The position numbers and the translations under genes were made by a program. The notes under the pieces are model-generated. The model was not told where the DNA came from. It made no database searches and saw only the letters and a program-made list of their open reading frames with translations. This document shows, one piece after another, positions 34,445 through 46,690 of a stretch of DNA of 64,000 bases. The DNA comes from Karalla daura (taxonomy: Eukaryota; Chordata; Actinopteri; Chaetodontiformes; Leiognathidae). Position 1 is the stretch's first letter. Every line of letters begins with the position of its first letter. The stretch is taken from positions 6,638,210-6,702,209 of the forward strand of contig CM055198.1 in assembly GCA_029224185.1 (NCBI GenBank), given 5' to 3'.

Positions 34445-34696
34445 CGATCAGGTTGAACGATCAGGTTGTGGTATTAGCTGTGAATTTTACTGTCAATGTA
34501 ATGTGAATTTACTGCAAAAGTACAGTAAATTTACTGTGATTTACTGTGAATGCTAGATGTCTGTTGCTCACCCTTTCCAAACACTGTCATCTGGACCCGG
34601 GACTTCCTCCAGTTCCTTCCAGGGATGTCAGGAAGGAACTGGAGTTGAACTGCAGTTCAATACGTGAGCTGCTCCGAGCTGCTCCGAGCTGCTCCA
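34445..34696. repeat. cluster of palindromes, hairpin and short tandem repeats
   Basis: Within 250 bp there are: cgatcaggttg twice (34445-34455, 34459-34469); the perfect palindrome acagtaaatttactgt (34522-34537); a hairpin of ctccagttccttcc with ggaaggaactggag across a 10-nt loop (34607-34644); the perfect palindrome ttgaactgcagttcaa (34645-34660) directly abutting it; and gagctgctcc three times in tandem (about 34667-34696). The density is far above the rest of the window. It may be the debris of a foldback element or a slippage hotspot. Confidence 0.85.
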
Positions 34697-35929
34697 CTGA
34701 TGCATTGATGATGTGGTATTGAAAGGAGGCCATCATGCCACTGAGCTGGATCCTCGCTTGCACACCTACTGCACTGTTTGTTATTCAGAACACAGGCCGC
34801 AAGCTCATTTGTGACACCGCATCAGGCGATTGGATGGCCCTGCCCTTTAAATCTGCTGATTAGTCGATTGATGAGCAACTGATTACTTCCAATCTCCTGT
34901 TGTCTTCAAACACAATTAAAAAACACTAATGACTTAACAGTGTGTGTATCTGTTCCACAGTGTGCGATGAAATTTAGGACAGGCTGGATGTACTCTGAGA
35001 TTTTGGGAAAAAAAAGGCAGTTCCAAAAAACCTAAGTTTTGGTTCGTTTAATCGAATCACTGGAGCTTCTCCAATCAATGTCAAGAGAACAAACATGCCA
35101 CTGCAGCAATGTGAGTTGCCATCCTGCTGAGATGAGACTTGAGCACATTCAACTTAAACTTACCGTATATAATATCTAATATTTTGCCAAATCAGACTTC
35201 CTAGTGTAATTTAGAGTGTAATGTAGAGAGAGCATCAATTACGGCAATAGCGAAAGTAATCGTTTGAAACAGAAAAACATTTTCCAATTTAAATTTAAAA
35301 TCTGTCATTAGATTCATAATCGTATTCACACACATATTGGCAAGAAGAAGGTATGGCTTCTGGGAAGCATATGGAAGGTACATAAAATTAGGTACATAAA
35401 ATAAGAAGGATCAAAGTCTGAAAGCAGCTATGGACACTTTGTCTTAAGCAGAGTGAGACCCTGGTAACACACATGAAGCCAAACAGCCGCCAATGTGTTT
35501 GCAGTGAAACACCAATGGAGAGAAACCCGTGGTCAAAGCTTTGAGGTCGAGCGTTCAAATATCCACGACACTGATACAGTCGGTGGAAGAGAACAAAGCA
35601 ACAAAGAAAAGAAGAAATTCATTGGGAAATTTAAAGAAATGAACTGGAAATTAGTCCCGACAAAGTCTGCAGCTCAACCACTGTTAAATTGAGCAATTGC
35701 CACAGACAGTACCACAAAGGGGACTAATAAAAACAGTGTTTAAAACGTTAACACTGTTGAGAGGAATAAACATGAAAACTGAAGAAAAATCTGGGAACGT
35801 CTGAGGCAGATTCATGATCACATTCATTAAAGAAGGGGTGCAGGTGAGGCCCCGTGCAGCTGTGTGTGCGCGTGTGCGTGTGTGTGTGCGTCCCATTTCA
35901 CCGCAACACAGCAGTCACAACATCTCATT

Positions 35930-36310
35930 AGAGCTTTGGGACTGCGCGACTCATTAATGGAGACGTGACAAGGTTGAGGATGCAAAGAAAAGAGCCCTGC
36001 TGACGCTCGGCCTTCCCCTGGCTGTCTCCCGGCCCCCGCGCCTCTCGCTGCAAACTCGAGAGGCAAACAAATCACTCATTAAAATTACAGAGTCTAATTT
36101 GTCCTAATTAATTGGACGAATCCTGCAGAAAAGGGCAGCGCGGGCCATCCCCGATGAGCAGCTCCACACCTGGACCTCTGACGGTCGATTGACAGCGCCT
36201 CTGAAAGCGATGCGAGCCATCGCTGGAGGGTGGCAGGCGCCGTCCGGTAACACGGCCGGAGCTGCGTCCTGCTGGCGACACCGTTTCAGTTAACGCAACC
36301 AAACTGTGAC
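35930..36310. promoter_or_regulatory. candidate homeodomain-rich conserved element
   Basis: Between 36078 and 36112 six TAAT/ATTA cores fall within 35 bp, including 'cctaattaattgg'. CpG-containing unique sequence lies on both sides (for example 35990-36060 and 36140-36290). A TAAT cluster inside CpG-containing, repeat-free DNA is the profile of many vertebrate developmental enhancers. Conservation and activity are untested. Confidence 0.3.
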
Positions 36311-36424
36311 GGCCAACAGTCGAACTTTAAAACGAGTGGCACCACTCGGAGATCGGGTGTGGAAGGGAAAAATTAGATTTGCTTATGATCTCCTGGCCCA
36401 GACCATTTGAAACTAGAGTTTTTT

Positions 36425-36436
36425 GGGGGGGGGGGG
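36425..36436. repeat. G12 homopolymer
   Basis: Twelve G in a row between T runs. Confidence 0.95.
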
Positions 36437-38199
36437 TTTCCATAGTTTTTAAATTGTGGTTTTGGGGCAATACTCCCGACAACTCCACACATTTTTATCA
36501 GTCCAAGCTCTCAGCACCAGCATCCATCAGCACTGGCAACAAAAAGACAAAACACCAACTATGAAACCAAAGGGGCTTTACCCATAAATCACAACCTGAA
36601 ATTGAGAAGAGAGCCACTTGAACTCCTAAACCCCACTAACTGTGAACTTCTGACTCACTCAGAAGACCTAAAAGCGTTTTCTTGCTCAGCTGATTTTATC
36701 ACAAAGTCCAACAGAGACACTGGCGTCTCTATTTCAAACACTCTGGAGTCCTTCTCTGGCCGATGCACTTAAGAGTCTGCAGACATTAAATCACAGAGGA
36801 GCAGGAGAGCGTGGAAGATGCTGGTACAAATATCCTTCTTCTCCCTGCTTGGCGCTCGCCCTCCGCGGATGCCTTTTGTTTTCTCACCTCTCGAGCTCCG
36901 TGACGCTGGCAGCCAGTCAAAGAGTCTGCGCCCTGAGCAGAGCGTTTCAAGGTGGCGGTTATTCCAGGAAGTTTGCTCACGATGGAGGAAAAGAACAAAC
37001 GAGACGGGGCTATGTTTAGACACAAGACACCTGCCACATGTGAAAAGGAGTGAAATAACTCACTCAACATGAAAGGTGGCATTAGTGAGTCGCTGTCACA
37101 AGCTTCCACAGCAGTGTGTGGATGAAGGAATCCCAGACAAACGATCGATGAGGATCGATGCAGAAACCAGACGTATCACATCTCAGTGATCCAGATGGCA
37201 TTCTGTGCTGTGAGACCAGAGGGCATCTTGGGAGCTGAAAGGCGATTCCATGCAGGTGAAAGACAATCAATAATCCAGGTGTAAGGGAAGTTGGAGACAT
37301 GGGGAGTGTGAGGATGAGTTATTTCTTCAGAAACCTGTCAATATCACAGCGGGAGGTGCCAAAGTGAGGGTCCAGTCGGTACTATGAAACATCTAGGAAT
37401 ACAGAAATCTCTGAAGGATTGAAGAGAGATAAGTTCAAATGAGTTTGTAGCACATGGCTGGAACCTTACTTTATTTCTGTTTGATGTTATCCCGAGGTGT
37501 TGTCGTTACGCAATTCCTCCGCATAAACAACGGTAAACAAAGGCCTCCTCTTCATAGCGTTCTCATTCGGTACCCGTACCGTGAGACTTGACATCGACTA
37601 GTCAGCTCAAACTAAATCCTCCTGCAGTTTGTGAGGAGCGGCGGCTCATTAGGAGAGCGGGCTGTTTGTGTGGCTGCCCAGGCTGCGAGAAATGTTTGCT
37701 TGTGAAACGGCAATTAAATGAAAAGCAGCGGGCCTGGGGTCGCTGGTAGCCTCCCCCAACCCACCACATTTGTGATTTCTGGCTTCCGTTTCGGGAGGGG
37801 AAGGCTGAGGAGAGCTTGACGGCGCAGGTAGCCCGCGTGGGAAAGTTCATCTTCATTCCCGTCTCGTTTTGCGCAGCTCACTTGTGTTTCGCACTCGGAG
37901 GAGAGAGGGGCGTGCTCGACAACCCAACGATCCAGTGGAACCGAGAGGGGAAAGTAACGTTTGCTGCCTCGAGGAGATGTGAAATGTGATGCAGGAGATG
38001 TGAATGAAAACTGAAGCCTCGACACAAACACCTCAAAGGCCCTCAGCATCAACACACACACACACACTGCAGACACACACCTGATGCCTGTGGATACAGA
38101 TGGAGCAATGCGCAGGAAAATGGCCAAACCTGTTTGCAATTACGCAGCATTAATTGGAGGGGGGTGTGCAAAGATGCTCGACAATATGCCTACAACACT

Positions 38200-38830
38200 G
38201 TGAAATGTTCACGTGGACGCGGGCGGACACCGGTGCAGCTGCGTGAGGGAGTGACCGATGCAGCTGATGCGGCTTTAATTTGTTTTTGGAAAACAAAGTG
38301 GTTCCTTAATGCCTGTATCCGCCTCAATCCGAGGCAGTTAGCGAAGACAAACCGCGGCAGACGGCACTCACAAACCTTCGGTGCGGACGGGCGGCTGGCC
38401 TCATTAAGCGGCAGCGATTATCATTCACCTTACAGGCTCCGCTCTCAGACCGACTCCGCTGCAGCTTCAAAGCTCTCTGACCCCCGCGTGTCTGCGCTCG
38501 GAATTCATTTCCAGCCGACGGCGTCTGCGCGCCCACTCGGCTGAGCCTCTGCTCGTCGGGGAGAGAGAAGCCCCGGCTGATGCCGAGCGGTCACACCGTC
38601 TTGACTTCTGAGCGTGCCGGAGAGCGCGGCAGATTTCGGACTCCACGGTGCTTCTGAGAGGAGCTTCAGAGGCTCAGAGCGGGCCGCGTGTTTGTTTATG
38701 GGCTGTGTTTGTTGTCAGAGGAGGAGCAGCGGACTCGGGCACATGATAGCGGCGGGATTGGGGAGAGCTTCCTTCTCATCCCCAGATGAAGCGAGCGAGC
38801 AGATGGCCGACAGAGCCGGCCGACACATCT
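38200..38830. promoter_or_regulatory. CpG island (orphan)
   Basis: By hand count about 55 CpG occur in roughly 620 bp, around or above expectation for the base composition. The segment is repeat-free and includes 'gcggctttaatttg' and 'attcatttccagccgacggc'. Frames of 70-136 codons are open on both strands, as expected for GC-rich DNA, and none is recognisable. It may be a promoter of an unseen transcript, a distal regulatory island or a non-methylated developmental island. Confidence 0.5.
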
Positions 38831-41800
38831 GTGACCAACATCTGGAACCTCCATGACTCCTTTGTCCTCCCGGAGACTCCCGGCTCATCTTCCCCAACAA
38901 TCCTGAGACACAGCTCCTCCCTTTGCGACTTTCACTACTCTACTGCCGAGTCGAGCTGAGAGCTATCAAAGCGGTCACTTAGCTATTGCTGAGCTCTTCT
39001 CCCAGGCCTTCGGCAGGTGAATTAGAGTGAAGAACCACTCAAAGACACCACATCTTCTTCACTCACAAATTTCAGCCTTTGAGATGCCAGGTAATTAGTG
39101 TCAGATATAAATATGATGCAAATCATTCCAGTTTGCATGTGCCCATTAAAGTAGGCAAATAAATGAATGCACAGGCAGCACTCTGGGGACTCTGGGTTTC
39201 CAGTGAAATATCAGTTTTTGCACTCCTGGTTCTTCCTCTGTATCTGATTTCATGTCTCATTCTGGCTTTGTTTGGGAAAATGTTGCTATGCTCTGTTAAT
39301 CAGCAAGCACTCAATAGTCACATAATCATGATGTGAGTGGCAGGAAAGAAAGCCAATCTCAAGCCTGCTGTGGTTGCCAGATGAGCATGAAACGGTTCCG
39401 TCTAGAAATGGACCATAATATTACTCCATTAAAATGAGATCAGGGATGAGTACCCCATTCACCTATTTTGGTCAACTTTAAATAGGATTAATGATTGACA
39501 GAAGTTGGGAAACTTAAAACATTTAATTCTCATTTGTGCCTTTTCTTCTGGATCATGAGGAAATAATGAAAATGTAGCCTAACTGTTACACAGAAACCAA
39601 TGAGCCGTGGTGAATCACAGATTCATCACAATCAGTTCAAAGCTTCATCTACCGCAATTTACAATGCAATTGTATAAAGAGTTTTTTTTCTCTTTCTCTC
39701 TCTTTCTCTTTCTTTCCATGTCAAGTGACCAAGGCTGGGATGTAAAACTCTCACTATATATAACTATGTTTAATTCTGAGCTCATTCACGCTTGCTCCTC
39801 TGAAATATTTCTGTTCCAGTGCTTTATGTTGAGCCAGGAGGCAGGGGCCTTGTTGTTCATTCAGCTTACCATCACTGTGTGGGTGGCAAAGCGGGGGTTT
39901 TGTACGTGGGTCAACACCTGATGGATGTGGCTTGCCCTCTCACAACAGGTTTGGCTTCATACGTGGGGAGAAGAATGTCAAGTTAATGCATAAAACGCAG
40001 TCAACAAAGCAGACAGTAAAGAAGCGAGCCGGGATGCTCTGACTCATTGAGCTCTGGTAAACTCGCTGCTCTGCACTCGCCGTTTAATGTGAGCACAACA
40101 CAGAGCCTCAGACCTGATTAAACTCCATCTTATTAACAAGATGCATTTGCCCTCCTCACCCCTCGGCAGATTTCCCAGAGGCAGGATCTTGTGTTGGTAA
40201 TATTCTAAAGAGCTGATGGTAATAAAAGAAAAAAAAAGCTACAATAAATCATTAGAAGTAGATGATATGCATGGAGAGAGATTAATAGAAATTAAATCTT
40301 TTTTTCCCTTTGAGGAGGAGGATTAGTCAAACGATCCTGTAGCTTCAGAGAGACGAGAGATTCATCTCTGCATCCTCCAGTGTCTTCCACACAGAAAGAG
40401 AATGCCAGGCGACCTCTGGCCTGAAATAGAGCTGTACTGAGAACAAAAAAAACAGATTTGCAAATATGCAAATAACCTTGTTATATATCTTTTTCTTTTA
40501 ATTGTGTGTTTTGTGTCTTTAATAATTAAAAATCATTACGACTCTAAAGATGCCTTGAAAAATTCACAAAGCACCCTCGACGAGTTCTGAGCCTGGAGTG
40601 ACGTCTTCATGATTTTTCTTTCTTCAATGAAATATCTGAGATAGAGACATGTAAAGGAATTCAGAGAATCAGTGTGATGAGGTCCGCGGTTGTAGCTCAG
40701 GACAGGCTGCTCAACAAAGCCAACGTGTAGAGTGCAGCTCAAGCTGCCGACAGTGGTCAGTGGTCCACTGTCAAACACGTGAAGAGCACAATCATCCCGG
40801 GCCCTGCAGCCGCAAAAGAAAAAAAAACAAAAAAAACGTCCCCCATCAGGACTAAGATGTCACCATCCATCACGGCAGTGACTGTCATGTCCGTCTGCAG
40901 AAGCTCCGAGGGGGGGGGGACGGGGTGGGATAGAAGTCGAGGAGTGCGAAGTAATCATCAGCGTGAGCTGGCTGCCAATCACGCGCCTCCCTTTAAAAGC
41001 AGCGATTTACTGCGCTCTTGTGTTTTATGTGCAGAGTTACTGGCAAAATTTAGACAGACGATAGGATGAGGCGGCCAATAAAATGTGCGGCGGCGGGGAA
41101 GACAAAAGGGCAAACGAGATATTAAAGCAAATAAAAAGTCAATGACTATTAAAAACAACTGGCTTAAGTGCGTGATAAAAAAAAAAGAAAGTAATCAATA
41201 AAACAACGCTGGATTAACCCAGCCGAATGATTTCAAAATAAAAGCTCACTGGCTGTGAAATCACTATACCTTTGAGCACTGAACCATTACAGCGAACGGA
41301 GGCACAGCTTGGAAGCTCACATTAAAACAAATGTGGCCGTTGCTGAACACTGAGATCCCTCTACCTGTCAGCTCCTCACGAGTCTGGCTCCCACGTCTGA
41401 GTTTTTCGGGACTGTGAGGCGAAAGTCTCGTTCACCATACCACCTGTCACTGAAAAATGCACGTCTGTAACGAATAATGTCAAATTCTCTTCTTACGCCC
41501 TCACACCCTCGGCCGTTTGGAAAACCGAACGTCCACCAACTTCCGATTCTCTTCTCCTCGCGAGCAGATATCGTCAAATCGTTAGACTGGATTCCTGCTT
41601 AAAAGCAGCCCTACATTCATTAACACCTGAAAATGTCACTTTGAGATGAGTGTAAAGGAACGAACAGGTGGCAGAAGAAGAGAAGATGACTAGATGTCTA
41701 CTCATGCCAAAAATAGGTTTCTCTCCTATGTAAATGAGGCAACAACAGTTATTAGTTTATCCCATCTGCACGCAGAAAATTGGTTTATGAAAACAAAACG

Positions 41801-42638
41801 CACATACACACGAAAATATCCTGATATACAGCGACATCTGTAAGTTGGAATGCAAGAGGCTTTAAAAATATCAAGGGGTGAAAACAAGGCAACGGTTGAA
41901 CCAATGATTATGTTTTCCGATGGCAACCAACCGAAGAGGTGTGATTATACTAGAGGGTGGCCACGAAGGACATATATAGTTAAGATAACACAAACAGAAA
42001 AAACAAAAATACTTCTTTATGCTAATGAACGGTGGACATATAGACATAACTTGGCCTGAATATGACATATTGCACTTCCTCGTCGCTCTACGTCACTCTG
42101 AGCTCTATGTCCAGGTAGAAGCGTGAGAAAAGTGAGAGCGCAGTACTGTCAAGGCTCTGCACACTGTGAGTGCCTCTGGGCACAACACCAGGCCTGAGGG
42201 CCCAACGGAGCCATCAGCCAACCTATCATCAGGTGATTTAATGATCATCTCCTCCAGAATGGACGGCCGTCAGCCTGCCGTCTGCCCGGCCACAGTGTCG
42301 ATCAGCTTTGGCGCATGCGATAGGCCCGTGGCTCCCCGGGTTGCGCATGAACGTGATTCGCCGTCATCTCCTTCCGCCAACGACCAAGAAAAGAAATAGA
42401 CAGGCGGACAGGTAGTGTCCGATAAGCCAGTAAACTCCGTTGTTTCCCCATGCGATTGCGCTGCAGAGTCGACAGTTGTAACAATGAGGTCTCCTCCTGC
42501 CACGTAGCAAGCTGTTCACGTGCAGATCTGCCCAAGCGGAGGCTCTAATCACCTCTAATCCACCCCAATAAGGTTGAATCAAACAAAACTGGATAGAAAA
42601 AAAACTGATGAAGATTTGGGAGATTTCCTGTAATCGCC
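38831..42638. other. non-coding stretch
   Basis: No gene supported. Simple tracts include T/C at 39682-39718 and a short G9 near 40912-40920. A poorly defined AT-rich unique part at 41680-42060 has no recognised element. Confidence 0.4.
39682..39718. repeat. (T/C)n pyrimidine tract
   Basis: A T8 run followed by imperfect CTCTTT units. Confidence 0.9.
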
Positions 42639-42665
42639 CACACACACACACACACACACACACAC
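42639..42665. repeat. (CA)13 microsatellite
   Basis: A perfect CA array between 'taatcgcc' and 'gacgactta'. Confidence 0.95.
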
Positions 42666-43079
42666 GACGACTTAGGAAATCATAACTGAGGGAAACCTTG
42701 ATAATCCCATTTCATTTCAGTGTTTGTTTTCAGGCACCGTTTTCTTGCTTTGTGACACATTAACTGAGAGGGGGGTGCTTAATGCCGTATGTCAGAATAA
42801 AAGTCGCGACAGAGACTGTCATGACTTCTGATTCCTGAGCGCCATGAAGATGCTGGAGGGCCATCGACCCAAAAATTCCAATTTCATGCCGCAACAGGTG
42901 CTCAGCCCGACAACAACAGAATGTTTCGCATTAAGTTACTTATTGCAGGTGGAATAGAATGTCCCGGCCTAGCCTCCTGGTGTGGTCAGACGTGCAGCTG
43001 GGGGGGTTGTTTTGTAATCATGTCGGGGTTTCTTTTCCATTCATCCTTCCCAGCGGTGGGCAGGAAGACACTCATTAAT

Positions 43080-43382
43080 CCTCACTCCGCAGCCCCCGTC
43101 CGTCGCCGGCCCTCACCTGAAAATCAAATTGCGGACGCTCGTCTCCGAGTTCGCCGTTCAGACGCAGCTTGAAATCCCGGGCAGACCTCTCTGTTTGCGG
43201 CAGCCGCGGATCGGCTCGGAGCAGAGACGGCAAATCGCAGGCGAAGCGGAGGGGAAACACACTCTCTGACTGTCGCTACGTTTGTAACCTTGAGACGCGC
43301 AGAAGCGTGAAATCTGATTTCACCGCGCCGCAGCGACACATCTTGTCAGCGCTGAGCCGTGCACACGGTTACAGTCATCGGT
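43080..43382. promoter_or_regulatory. CpG island with strong minus-strand splice donor
   Basis: By hand count about 34 CpG in 300 bp, more than expected from composition. On the minus strand TCAG/GTGAGG at 43117/43116 is a near-ideal 5' splice site. It is preceded by an open frame ending ARDFKLRLNGELGDERPQF then Asp-Phe-Gln. Either this is an exon of an unrecognised transcript or the donor-like motif is fortuitous. No matching acceptor or known domain was found. As a CpG island the call is solid; as an exon it is weak. Confidence 0.5.
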
Positions 43383-43410
43383 GGACACATAAACAAGACA
43401 GAAACTGGAT

Positions 43411-43415
<5 letters not shown>

Positions 43416-43441
<26 letters not shown>
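43416..43441. repeat. (TG)13 microsatellite
   Basis: A perfect TG array about 35 bp to the right of the CpG island. Confidence 0.95.
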
Positions 43442-43904
43442 CAAACCAAAAACAAACACACGTCGGGCAGTATCAAAAATGCACACCGCTCGATACTCAT
43501 ACACATGTGAAGGTGGCGGTAGACTTCAGAGTCTCATTCAGGCTCCCAGCGTGTCTGCAGATATCATACAGTCCACTGCATAAAACCTTGCCCACTCGTA
43601 ACTAAATGAGCGTATATTAAAACAGATCCACAGTAAAAGAAGACAGAACCACTGTCACTGCTGCAAAACGTCCAGCCACAGAGCTGCACGCCATGTGCAC
43701 AAGTCCTGCGATGCTGTACGAAGGGGCCGGGTCAGCGTGGCCGGAGGCTTACGACTCCTCCCGCGGGGAGCTTCAAATGCAGAGTGAGCTCTGCATGGCG
43801 AGAACGCTTTCGCCTCCGTGTGATGTCCCTGAGAGGGTGGAAGTCGCACTGACGGTGGCAGCGAGGAAGAGTCTGCGCCGCAGCACATCCCATATGTCAG
43901 GACT

Positions 43905-43936
<32 letters not shown>
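43905..43936. repeat. (CA)16 microsatellite
   Basis: A perfect CA array ending in 'gccgagcacg'. Confidence 0.95.
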
Positions 43937-43937
<1 letters not shown>

Positions 43938-44435
43938 CCGAGCACGTCTGAAGAACCGTTATTCTTCTCCACTCATTTAAACATGAGGACCTCTGCAGCT
44001 CCGGGGCCAAAACAAGCTTTTTCCCCGTCTCCGCCGAGTTCTCTAGTTAATCTTCGTCTGAAACTCGCTCCCCCGATAATCCCCAGTATTGATTTAATTG
44101 TACCCAGCATGGTGAATGACTGATTACTACATTTTCCGGGGCAGATTTGCACCCAGATTTCCCGACCTTGTGAATGTAAATGTTACACTGTGAATGCCAA
44201 ATAGCAATGAGACTGGAGCGCGGGCGTCTTATCTCTGTGATATAATCTGGATTAGAAGGGAACCACAGACCGCACAAGGACTCAGCCACAGCAAAGCTCC
44301 TCATTTCTTTGTTTACGACACACACTCAAGAGATGCTGGCTCTACATCTACCGACTGTTAAGCAGAGCTGTCACATCTTCCTGCAGATTACAGTCGTATA
44401 CAGTTTAAGTAATGTCATTAGAGCCACGTTTCTTT

Positions 44436-44655
44436 CCATTAATCCATTTATCCACCTGTTACCTAATAACAGTTAGTGCACAGAGACACATTAATTCTCA
44501 ACGAGGGTCAATTTAGATTCATCTAAATCTTCGATCCACCTAAACATGCATGTTCATGGATGAGGCATAGAAAGAACGTGCAGCCTCCACATACAGATTG
44601 GGATTCAAACCTTGGACTATCTCACCGTGGGGCAACAGTGCTGTTCATGGATCCA
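44436..44655 (+). mobile_element. degraded copy of high-copy fish interspersed repeat
   Basis: It starts 'ccattaatccatttatccac' and continues with 'gggtcaatttagattcatct', 'cacctaaacatgcatgttca', 'acgtgcagcctccacataca' and 'gggattcaaaccttggacta', ending in 'gcaacagtgctg'. This order matches the fish family also seen at 22579 and 53310, and here the distal half is best preserved. It is one of the more complete copies in the window. Confidence 0.65.
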
Positions 44656-45004
44656 GCGCTTCATCCCCATTTACCATCATGGTCAGATCTGAGACGGTGT
44701 GTCCCAGTGGCCAGAGGTGGAAGACGTCACCTCTGACCTGTCAGAGACGCACTCTGTGACCGATGACGGGCTCAGAGCAGGAGTAACGGCTGTCATAACT
44801 GGGTCGGCGAGAGAGCCGAGGAGCTCGGACAGAAGATTCAGAGGGACGATCTGAGAAAACTCACTTATGTGACGAGGGGGAGAAGAAGCCGGGAAGCGAA
44901 TGGAAGACGGCGAAGCGGAAGATGAATAGATAACAAGATGTGCCGAGACTGCTGAGCGTCTCCTCTCGCTTAAACACCGGGGGCTGAGTCATAATTCATA
45001 ATTC

Positions 45005-45028
45005 TTCTCCTCCTCCTCCTCCTCTTCT
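45005..45028. repeat. (CTC)n trinucleotide tract
   Basis: About six CTC units. Confidence 0.9.
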
Positions 45029-46129
45029 CGTGCCACAGCTCATGTGGAACGGCGTCGCCCGCTCACGTGGAAATGGGCCGATGATGGATCCATTCTGCCA
45101 CTCGCCGACCGACAGGTGGTGACGGAGGACGCCGATCGACTCAGCGGCGTGGGGTGCGGCCCCACGGTTTGGAGACTCGCTCGCTGCCCCGATGAGGAGC
45201 GACGAGTCAACTGGCTGTGAATTTAAAGCCCCACCTGACATCAACGTGTCATCTGTGGACGTCCCTTGGGCCTGAACCCGAGTGGACCCCTTCATTTAAA
45301 GCAGCTGTGAACACATACAATGTGGGTGAGTCCTGGAGATGTGAGCATGACTGAAGGAGCCAAATGAGATTATGTAGCTTTTCTTTTCTTTTTTTCTGGT
45401 CTGACTTTGTCTTTTTAAGCACTCTTATCTCTTCTCTTTTGGTCTTTAGCTTCTCCATTGTCGCCTATTATGTTTCCCTTTATCTGTCCTTATCTTTCTT
45501 TCCCTCTACCCCTCCGATCATATCTTTGAAATACTCCACGGAGCCATTTATTATTTGGGGTGAGGGTGTGGGGGGGTGGGGGGGCCGTTTAGTTTCCAGA
45601 TGCCGAGCTTTTGTTCAGATCCATTTCAAGCCCTTTCTCATCTTTTATGTATGTATGTCGCCTTCCATTCCTCCAGTGCTTTTCTTCCCCTGAACTTATT
45701 GCCTGGCTGATGGGGAGAAGCTGCTTTGAGGAGTGAAACAAGTTCACGTGGCTAACGCTGCTGAATCTGGTCAGGTTTCGGTAGCGGAAACATGGCCTCA
45801 ACAGACAGATAATAACAGGGGGCGACCCACCTGGAAGCGAGGCTGTTTTAACAGGCATGCAAATCCTGGCAGCTTTGGAAGCAATTCTCTCACTTTGTCC
45901 CCCAACTTTGTGTTCGCCCTCACACGTTCGTGCTGTAACTCCAGCTTCCAGCCAAGTGTCTTCACAGCCTCTCGCTTAGGGCTGTGACACTTCAGAAACA
46001 CAACCAGCCTCCCCTGAATATTGAGAGCGCCTGGACTGCCTGAGCAGCCGGTCTGTTTAAGCTTCTCCCCGTGTGCTCCTCATTGTGAGGTATTGACTGA
46101 TTCTCAGCTGAGCTATGTGTTTGGATCCA

Positions 46130-46346
46130 GAAAGCCACTTTCCCTGTGTCTCTGGTAATCTTGACCTTTGTTTGTTCCTGGACTAGTCCCTCGGCTACAG
46201 TATATGGATTGGATTTGTTCGCCTTGACCCGTTTTGGATTGGATGTGGCCCGACTTTGCATTTTCCCCACCGATCATCAGATTGTGCTTTGTTCCTCTGT
46301 TACCTACAATACACTCCTGTCTGGCTTTGAATGCTCGGTGACATTC

Positions 46347-46349
<3 letters not shown>
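46130..46349 (+). mobile_element. possible LTR-type 3' end remnant
   Basis: The segment has the look of the 3' part of a fish LTR. Repeated 'ttggattgga'-type phrases (gtatatggattggatttg, cgttttggattggatgtgg) are followed by a short tail 'ctgtctggctttgaatgctc' before 'ggtgacattcattaca'. No partner LTR, internal coding region or target duplication is visible nearby, so at best this is a decayed solo fragment. The resemblance is by eye only. Confidence 0.28.

Positions 46350-46377
<28 letters not shown>
46350..46377. repeat. (AC)14 microsatellite
   Basis: A perfect AC array directly after the possible LTR end. Confidence 0.95.
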
Positions 46378-46469
46378 CTCTCCTACATGCACTTTTATTT
46401 CCCCATGCAGCACTGAGGAGCCTGGCAGGGGTCCGATCTCAATGTGTGGGACCCTTGCGGTGTCATTAA

Positions 46470-46690
46470 GTTCGCTGTTGATGTTTTACGAGTTTGCATC
46501 ATGACTCCTGCTAGTGTGATAACGCGGCGCATAATTATTTGCAATTTGCAATGCTTTGTGCATGGCTGGGCTTACAATCATCATGTGCTCCATAGAGCGG
46601 AGGGCCGTGGGAGCATATGGATGACCCTGGCGTCATTATCACTTCTGCCCGGAGAGAGGTCACGGGCCGTGGGCCGAGGCTGCTGACCCC
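46470..46690. promoter_or_regulatory. candidate conserved non-coding element
   Basis: A repeat-free segment with 'gcgcataattatttgcaat' followed by 'ttgcaatgctttg', 'gcttacaatcatcatgtgc' and CpG-rich 'gagcggagggccgtgggag'. AT-rich homeodomain/POU-like cores embedded in GC-containing unique DNA suggest a constrained regulatory element. There is no direct evidence of function. Confidence 0.25.

Larger units (their letters stand above)
34700..38199. other. non-coding stretch with candidate enhancer
   Basis: No gene supported. It includes an interrupted GT tract at 35857-35890, the candidate element at 35930-36310, a G12 run at 36425-36436 and a short (AC)8 at 38050-38066. Frames at 36769-37109 and 37714-38139 are not recognisable. 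Confidence 0.4.
43442..46129. other. non-coding stretch
   Basis: No gene supported. It holds the CA array at 43905-43936, the dispersed repeat at 44436-44655, the (CTC)n tract at 45005-45028 and a G-rich patch at 45560-45590. The segment 44100-44290 is unique, with 'ctgattactacattttccgg', and may be conserved. Confidence 0.4.

Noticed and set aside
40681..40760. 'ggttgtagctcag' resembling a tRNA/SINE A box
   Set aside because: No B box follows at the right spacing and no cloverleaf can be drawn.
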